Assembly: GCA_919903585.1 (NCBI GenBank) | Contig: CAKKST010000037.1 | Location: 1 to 24,412 of the forward strand | Direction of reading: 5' to 3' | From: Nitrospiria bacterium | GTDB lineage: Bacteria > Nitrospirota > CAKKRA01 > 9FT-COMBO-42-15 | Length of the DNA: 24,412 nt | In this document: positions 20,247 to 24,412 of the stretch, one piece after another | Layout of the letters: every line of letters begins with the position of its first letter | How positions within the stretch are numbered: the stretch's first letter is position 1 | The notes under the pieces: model-generated | Databases searched by the model: none | Told to the model about the DNA's origin: nothing | Seen by the model: only the letters and a program-made list of their open reading frames with translations | Position numbers and translations under genes: made by a program

Positions 20247-21578
20247 TCATGTTTTTCTATAAAGTGTCCTCTTGCTGATGCCAAGGATGGCAGCAGTCTT
20301 TTCCCTGTCTCCCTTAACATCCTGTAATATCTTTTTTATATACATCCTTTCAAATTCCTTTAACCTTAATCTCTTTTCCGATGCCCCTTCAAGCATCTCT
20401 GCTTCGCTTATCTTCTGGATATAATCAGGAAGGTCTGTCGGCTGGAGGACAAAGTGTTTTGATAAGGCAACCGACCTTTCAATCACATTCTCAAGCTCCC
20501 TTACATTTCCCTCCCAATTGTGCCTGTTTAACATATCCACGGCCTCTTTTGTTATGCCCTTTACATCCTTGCCCATTTCTGATGAATATTTTCTTATAAA
20601 ATGTTCGGCAAGCAGGGGTATATCTCCTTTTCGTTCATTCAGGCTTGGCAGTCTGATAGGGATGACATTAAGCCTGTAATAAATGTCCTCCCTGAAATTC
20701 CCTGTCTTAACCTCTTTAAGCAGGTCCTTATTAGTTGCAGTAATTATCCTTACATCTATCTTTCTGGATTCATTGCCGCCAACCGGACGCATCTCTTTAT
20801 TTTCTATAACACGCAGGAGCTTTGACTGAAGGTTCAGGCTCATATCGCCAATCTCATCAAGGAATATACTTCCGCCATCAGCCTCCTCAAACAGCCCCTT
20901 TTTGGTTATGTGTGCGCTTGTGAATGCCCCTTTTAAGTGCCCAAACAACTCACTTTCAAGGAGGCCGTCTGGTATGGCGCTGCAGTTTATGGCTATAAAA
21001 GGCATCATCTTTCTCGGGCTGTTAAAATGGATTGCCTTTGCAGCGAGTTCCTTGCCTGTGCCGCTGCCGCCATAGATAATCACATTGCTGTTTGTTGCAG
21101 ACACCCGTTTAATAAGCTCAAAGACCTCCTCCATCACCTTGCTTCTGCCAATGATATTTTCAAACTGGTACTTCTTTTCAACTGTTTCCCTAAGAAGGAG
21201 ATTCTCTTTCTTAATCCTTCTATCTTCAATCGCCTTTTGTATTATCACATCCATATCTGTCAATTTAAAGGGCTTTGCAATAAAATGGTATGCCCCGCGC
21301 TTGATTGCCTCTACTGCTGTCTCAATTGTGCCAAAGGCAGTAATTATTATTACCTCTGTGTCATTCCTTATCTTTTTAATGGAATCCAGAAGCTCAAGGC
21401 CGTTTATATCCTTCATCATCAGGTCGCTTATAACAAGGTCATAATTCCTGTTTTCCATGCTCCTTATGGCATCAACAGCATTATAGGTGGAGTCTGCAGT
21501 AAATCCCCTTTTTTGAAGGTGATCCTTCAGCAGTTCAGCCATATTTAAATCGTCTTCTACGATTAAAATACTTTCCAT
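20247..21578 (-). CDS. Sigma-54-dependent response regulator (NtrC/AtoC type)
   Basis: 443 residues in three domains. The receiver has VEDD near 7-10, phospho-acceptor Asp52 in ISDLMM, and Lys100 in AKPF. The AAA+ domain has Walker A GGSGTGKE (usually GESGTGKE) near 168, the sigma-54 loop GAFTSA (usually GAFTGA) near 215, and Walker B IFLDEIGD near 237. A Fis-type helix-turn-helix ends KTAAILGISKRTLYRKT, stopping a few residues earlier than the usual ...LYRKLKEY. The kinase gene lies 68 nt upstream on the same strand and is the probable partner. Targets may include sigma-54 promoters, but I found no clear -24/-12 element in the window. The two loop variants may alter ATPase or sigma contact; this is inference. 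Confidence 0.92.
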   Translation of the reverse strand: MESILIVEDDLNMAELLKDHLQKRGFTADSTYNAVDAIRSMENRNYDLVISDLMMKDINGLELLDSIKKIRNDTEVIIITAFGTIETAVEAIKRGAYHFIAKPFKLTDMDVIIQKAIEDRRIKKENLLLRETVEKKYQFENIIGRSKVMEEVFELIKRVSATNSNVIIYGGSGTGKELAAKAIHFNSPRKMMPFIAINCSAIPDGLLESELFGHLKGAFTSAHITKKGLFEEADGGSIFLDEIGDMSLNLQSKLLRVIENKEMRPVGGNESRKIDVRIITATNKDLLKEVKTGNFREDIYYRLNVIPIRLPSLNERKGDIPLLAEHFIRKYSSEMGKDVKGITKEAVDMLNRHNWEGNVRELENVIERSVALSKHFVLQPTDLPDYIQKISEAEMLEGASEKRLRLKEFERMYIKKILQDVKGDREKTAAILGISKRTLYRKT

Positions 21579-21615
21579 AATTTTTTCAATCAGGGTTCAA
21601 GGATTTGTGGGGTTT

Positions 21616-21643
21616 GTAGGGGCAATTCATGAATTGCCCCTAC
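21616..21643. repeat. 28-nt perfect palindrome between kinase and regulator
   Basis: GTAGGGGCAATTCA followed by its exact reverse complement. It shares the GTAGGGGC/GCCCCTAC ends with the palindrome at 86-114. It ends three bases before the stop codon of the kinase and fills much of the 68-nt intergenic gap. Confidence 0.85.
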
Positions 21644-21646
21644 GAG

Positions 21647-22915
21647 CTATCCTGTAATCGGGAATCTTATAATAAATGTTGTCCCCTTTCCTGCTGCGCT
21701 CTTTACCTCTATATCCCCGCCATATTCCCTGACAATATTTCTTGTAATTGCAAGGCCGAGGCCTGTGCCCTCGCCGGGTTTTTTTGTGGTAAAGAAAGGG
21801 TCAAATATTTTATTAAGATTCTCTTCTTCTATGCCGCAGCCTGTGTCTGATATCTCTATAGATATAAAGGAACGATTATCAGAAACAACCTTTACCCCTT
21901 CTTTAATCAGGTATGTCCTTATGCATATCTTTCCTCCCTGCGGTGTGGCATCAGTGGAATTAGAAATAATATTTATAAGCATCTGCTGGAACTGATTAGG
22001 GTCTATTGTAATAGCCGGAAGATTATTACCGAGAAATGTTTCAATTTTTATGCCGCTGTCGCTGATCCTCTTTTCCATAAAGTTCAGGACGCTGGTTATT
22101 ACATTATTTACATTAATATCCTCAACCCTTGTCTTCCCGCCGCTTGCAAGTATCAATAATTGTTTTACAAGGGTTGTTATACGTTCAATCTGGGAGATAA
22201 TTATTTTAAGATTTATTGATCTCTTATCATCCTCGCCAAGCTCTGAGAGAAGCAGTTCTGCCCTTCCTGCAATAATATTCAGCGGTGTGCCGATTTCATG
22301 CGCAAGGCCTGCGGTTAATTTGCCGATGGCTGAGAGTGTCTCCATCTGCACGAGCCTGTCCTGTATTGATTTAAGCTCCTCGTAAGCCCTCTCCTTCTCT
22401 CTGAATAATAATGCATTCTCAATAACCGTACCTACATGGTTACTGAGTGATTCCAATAAATCTATATCCTTTATTATGGGAAACTGCTTCTCGCAGCATA
22501 GCGACAGAATACCCATAACCCTTTCTTTTGATTTCAGGGGCAGGAATATACAGCCCTTTATCCCCTTTACCGTTGACAGCCTCTTAATCTCGCATGGGGC
22601 AGAGGCAATGTTATCAATAAATATAATTTCCTTTGATTTTACCGCTCTTCCTGCAGGGCCGTCGCCAATGTTAATTGTCCCTGCATCCCTTACAAAGCCT
22701 TCAGTAAAACCGCGGTATGTTACTGCCTCAAGCCTTGTATCCTTTACAAGATATATTATAGACTTTCTGAGTTTGAGAAAATTAAGGAGCTCCTCCTGAA
22801 CAGTATTCAAGATTTCTTCCAAGTTAAGAGACCTTCCAATTGTTATTGCAATATTATTTATTACAGCAAGTATCTCATTACGGCTGATAAGGATAGTGTT
22901 TTTCTTGGTTGTCAT
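21647..22915 (-). CDS. Soluble GAF-domain sensor histidine kinase (NtrB-like core)
   Basis: 422 residues without membrane segments, so it senses a cytoplasmic signal. A GAF domain spans about residues 20-170 (IGRSLNLEEIL..., GPAGRAVKSKEIIFI, FLPLKSKERVMGILSL). A short coiled linker leads to the HisKA helix with His206 in AGLAHEIGTPLN. The HATPase has the N box NIISNSTDA, the G1 box ISDTGCGI, and G2 GEGTGLGLAI, ending in a typical GKGTTFIIRF. It is paired with the sigma-54 regulator gene downstream. The start follows the cyclophilin stop by three bases, so the two are translated together. The ligand of the GAF domain is unknown. Confidence 0.93.
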   Translation of the reverse strand: MTTKKNTILISRNEILAVINNIAITIGRSLNLEEILNTVQEELLNFLKLRKSIIYLVKDTRLEAVTYRGFTEGFVRDAGTINIGDGPAGRAVKSKEIIFIDNIASAPCEIKRLSTVKGIKGCIFLPLKSKERVMGILSLCCEKQFPIIKDIDLLESLSNHVGTVIENALLFREKERAYEELKSIQDRLVQMETLSAIGKLTAGLAHEIGTPLNIIAGRAELLLSELGEDDKRSINLKIIISQIERITTLVKQLLILASGGKTRVEDINVNNVITSVLNFMEKRISDSGIKIETFLGNNLPAITIDPNQFQQMLINIISNSTDATPQGGKICIRTYLIKEGVKVVSDNRSFISIEISDTGCGIEEENLNKIFDPFFTTKKPGEGTGLGLAITRNIVREYGGDIEVKSAAGKGTTFIIRFPITG

Positions 22916-22918
22916 TAA

Positions 22919-23446
22919 TCATTTATCTGCTATGGTTACCTTTTTCATTACATCTCCAATCTTGATGCTCTTTACAACATCAAGCCCTTCCACCACCTTT
23001 CCAAATACTGCATAATTCATATCAAGGAATGGGGCGGGTGCAAGTGTAATGTAGAACTGGCTTGATGCGCTGTTTGGATCATTTGCCCTTGCCATTGCAA
23101 CAACGCCTGCTGAATAGTGCTTTAGCTTTGGTGTAACCTCAAGGGGTATAGTCTTGTCTGATCCGCCTGAGCCGTTTCCCTTTGGGTCGCCGCCCTGTAT
23201 AACAAAGTTCGGCTCTACCCTGTGGAATTTAAGGCCATTGTAAAAACCCTTATTGGCAAGGTCTATAAAATTTTTTGCAGTAACTGGCGCATCATTTTCA
23301 AAGAGTTTAAACTTGATCGTGCCTTTATTTGTTTCTAATACAGCAAATCTTTCGTTTTGCATCTTTTTTTTCTCCTCTCCATAGGTATTATTGACGGCTA
23401 AGATTACTAACAGAAGGGTGAAGATAAGTAAAAACCTGCTTCTCAT
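22919..23446 (-). CDS. Exported cyclophilin-type peptidyl-prolyl isomerase
   Basis: 175 residues. The N-terminus is a signal peptide: RSR, a hydrophobic run (LLIFTLLLVILAV), then a cleavage region near NNTYG. The cyclophilin domain follows: LKFHRVEPNFVIQGGDP with the catalytic Arg, VAMARANDPNSASSQFYI, and NYAVFGKVVEG. It speeds proline cis-trans isomerisation of proteins in the periplasm or cell envelope. The start at 23446 is chosen because AAGGAG lies nine bases upstream and the signal peptide begins there; an in-frame TTG at 23467 would add seven residues made from the ribosome binding site. It is first in an operon with a cytoplasmic kinase and regulator. The functional link is not obvious. 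Confidence 0.92.
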   Translation of the reverse strand: MRSRFLLIFTLLLVILAVNNTYGEEKKKMQNERFAVLETNKGTIKFKLFENDAPVTAKNFIDLANKGFYNGLKFHRVEPNFVIQGGDPKGNGSGGSDKTIPLEVTPKLKHYSAGVVAMARANDPNSASSQFYITLAPAPFLDMNYAVFGKVVEGLDVVKSIKIGDVMKKVTIADK

Positions 23447-23493
23447 AAAAATTTTCTCCTTTCTCAATTCTATTCTTTCTTTTTTCTTTTGTA

Positions 23494-23588
23494 GTCATTC
23501 CTGCCCCCACTTTCGTGAAGATAAACTCCAGCAGGAATCCATACTTGTCTATTTATAGATTCCCGCTCAAAAACTTTGCGGGAATGAC
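23494..23588. repeat. GTCATTCC...GGAATGAC element (copy 4)
   Basis: GTCATTCCTGC starts at 23494 and GCGGGAATGAC ends at 23588, with inner CAGGAATCC and GATTCCCGCTC pieces. It lies in the divergent spacer between the cyclophilin operon and glnE, next to copy 5. Confidence 0.8.
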
Positions 23589-23603
23589 AGGAAAAAGTAT
23601 AAT

Positions 23604-23699
23604 GTCATGCCTGAATGTCTCTGTCAGGCATCCAGATTTTATAGATTCCCGCCAAACTTGTCCCCGAACGCCTCCATCGGGGAAGCATGCGGGAATGAC
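23604..23699. repeat. GTCATGCC...GGAATGAC element (copy 5)
   Basis: The left end is the variant GTCATGCCTG; the right end is GCGGGAATGAC at 23689-23699. Inside are GTCAGGCATCC, GATTCCCGCC and CCCCGA/TCGGGG hairpins. Only 15 nt separate it from copy 4. The remaining spacer to glnE (23700-23876) is AT-rich and must hold its promoter, but no pair of boxes there is convincing. Confidence 0.75.
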
Positions 23700-23876
23700 A
23701 TTTATGGGTGTTTTTGAAGTTTATCAACACTATCTAAAGGCTGCGACTACCTTTTTAGAGAGGCTGATACATTTTATTTTCTAAATTATATGTTTTAACT
23801 CCTTCAAAAGTCAAATAAAATCTTAGGAGAAGGGAATAATATATGATAAAATTTAGATGAAAGAAAGGCAGGAATT

Positions 23877-24412
23877 ATGCAAAAAAAGACATTAAGCCCA
23901 ATAGACCTTCTCCTTGCCGCTGAGCTTTCTAATAATGCAATAAAAAGGATATACAAGAAATACGGCTTTGAAGATGCTGAGAAGGCGGATAAGAATCTAC
24001 AGGCCATAGCAAAAGACCCGTACATAAGAAGGCTCCTCTCAGAGGTCATACTCCCCATCTTTGATATGATAAAAGGCTCCCCTGATCCTGATATGACACT
24101 GAACAACCTTGAACGTTTCTGTAATGCTGTATTTGACCTGCGGATATTTATCTCCCAGTTAAAGGCAAATCCAAAGCTCCCCTTTCTTTTGATTAATCTC
24201 TTTTCAATTAGCCAGTTCCTTTCGGATATCCTGATACGCAACCCTGAATACCTCTGGTGGCTTATAGAGGAGAGGGCGGTGGATACATTCAAGGGCAGGG
24301 AGGATATTTTAAAGGAACTGCGGGCAAATATACTGCCCTTTTCATCCTTTGAGAAAAAGTTAAATGCAATACGCAGGATAAAACGCAGGGAAATTTTAAG
24401 GATAGGCCTGAG
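23877..24412 (+). CDS. glnE: Glutamine synthetase adenylyltransferase, N-terminal part (cut by window edge)
   Basis: Open from ATG 23877 to the edge, 178 codons. GlnE adenylylates glutamine synthetase to switch it off and removes the AMP again, under control of PII proteins. The visible part is the start of the N-terminal adenylyl-removing half: FSISQFLSDILIRNPEYLWWL near residues 104-124 and the diagnostic LNAIRRIKRREILRIGL at the window edge, matching the family's LRRFRRREMLRI. The catalytic nucleotidyltransferase motif GSxxxxD would lie just beyond the window. AGGCAGGA lies about five bases before the ATG. It is divergent from the cyclophilin-kinase-regulator operon, and the NtrBC-like pair nearby fits a nitrogen-control setting, though no direct link is shown. 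Confidence 0.88.
   Translation, partial: MQKKTLSPIDLLLAAELSNNAIKRIYKKYGFEDAEKADKNLQAIAKDPYIRRLLSEVILPIFDMIKGSPDPDMTLNNLERFCNAVFDLRIFISQLKANPKLPFLLINLFSISQFLSDILIRNPEYLWWLIEERAVDTFKGREDILKELRANILPFSSFEKKLNAIRRIKRREILRIGL

Noticed and set aside
20937..21548. 203-codon open frame on the plus strand opposite the sigma-54 regulator
   Set aside because: The opposite strand holds clear receiver and AAA+ motifs; the plus-strand product shows no recognisable domain and is a reverse-strand shadow.
23700..23876. Sigma-54 or sigma-70 promoter for glnE
   Set aside because: AT-rich, but no -24/-12 GG/GC pair and no well-spaced -35/-10 pair that stands out by eye.
23804..24292. 162-codon open frame on the minus strand
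   Set aside because: It overlaps glnE in antisense; glnE has the diagnostic RRIKRREILRIGL motif.

Overview
The window looks like a chromosomal segment of an uncultured Gram-negative bacterium with an AT-leaning genome. The evidence is soluble NtrB/NtrC-type regulation, a glnE-type adenylyltransferase, a GlgC/GlgA plus GH57 glycogen operon, a periplasmic cyclophilin, and very dense small palindromic repeats. A Nitrospirota- or Desulfobacterota-like host would fit, but no taxonomic marker in the window decides this.

Left half, plus strand (1-10524). A tightly packed gene train starts with the synthetase part of an asparagine synthase. Its reading frame is interrupted upstream by an in-frame TAG. 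Next come a polyprenyl-phosphate sugar-1-phosphate transferase (WecA/MraY superfamily), an FAD-dependent amine-oxidase/UGM-like flavoprotein, a GT4 glycosyltransferase and a cobalamin-binding radical SAM protein. These lead into a small acyl-carrier module: FabD-like acyltransferase, FabG, acyl carrier protein and a FabZ-like hotdog protein. Both the acyltransferase and the hotdog protein lack a family-defining residue or motif, and there is no ketosynthase in the window. This suggests a specialised lipid or lipid-linked-glycan pathway rather than housekeeping fatty acid synthesis. The train ends with a SpoU-type RNA methyltransferase, a YjbQ/UPF0047 protein and a 33-residue basic ribosomal protein of the bS22/mS38 (AURKAIP1/COX24) type.

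Right half, minus strand (23446-10628). A cyclophilin, a soluble GAF-histidine kinase and a sigma-54 response regulator form one operon. Downstream, glgC, a GH57 glycosidase, a GH57 4-alpha-glucanotransferase, galT and glgA form a compact alpha-glucan operon. A single-domain response regulator and a degenerate RNase H-like protein follow. At the right edge glnE starts on the plus strand, divergent from the cyclophilin operon.

The most unusual feature is how repeats have entered genes and gene borders. Perfect 28-nt heptamer arrays (four units each) lie in frame inside three genes, always in the orientation that contains no stop codon. Two of them encode the same peptide, GQGSRVKGQK, in unrelated proteins. 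A 29-nt palindrome lies inside the asparagine synthase frame. A terminal-inverted-repeat element supplies the stop codon of the sugar-phosphate transferase. A C/G-rich hairpin supplies the C-terminus and stop of the hotdog gene and also the ribosome binding site and start codon of the methyltransferase gene. Five GTCATTCC...GGAATGAC elements and several nested inverted repeats fill most of the larger spacers. No transposase, CRISPR array, tRNA or rRNA was seen.
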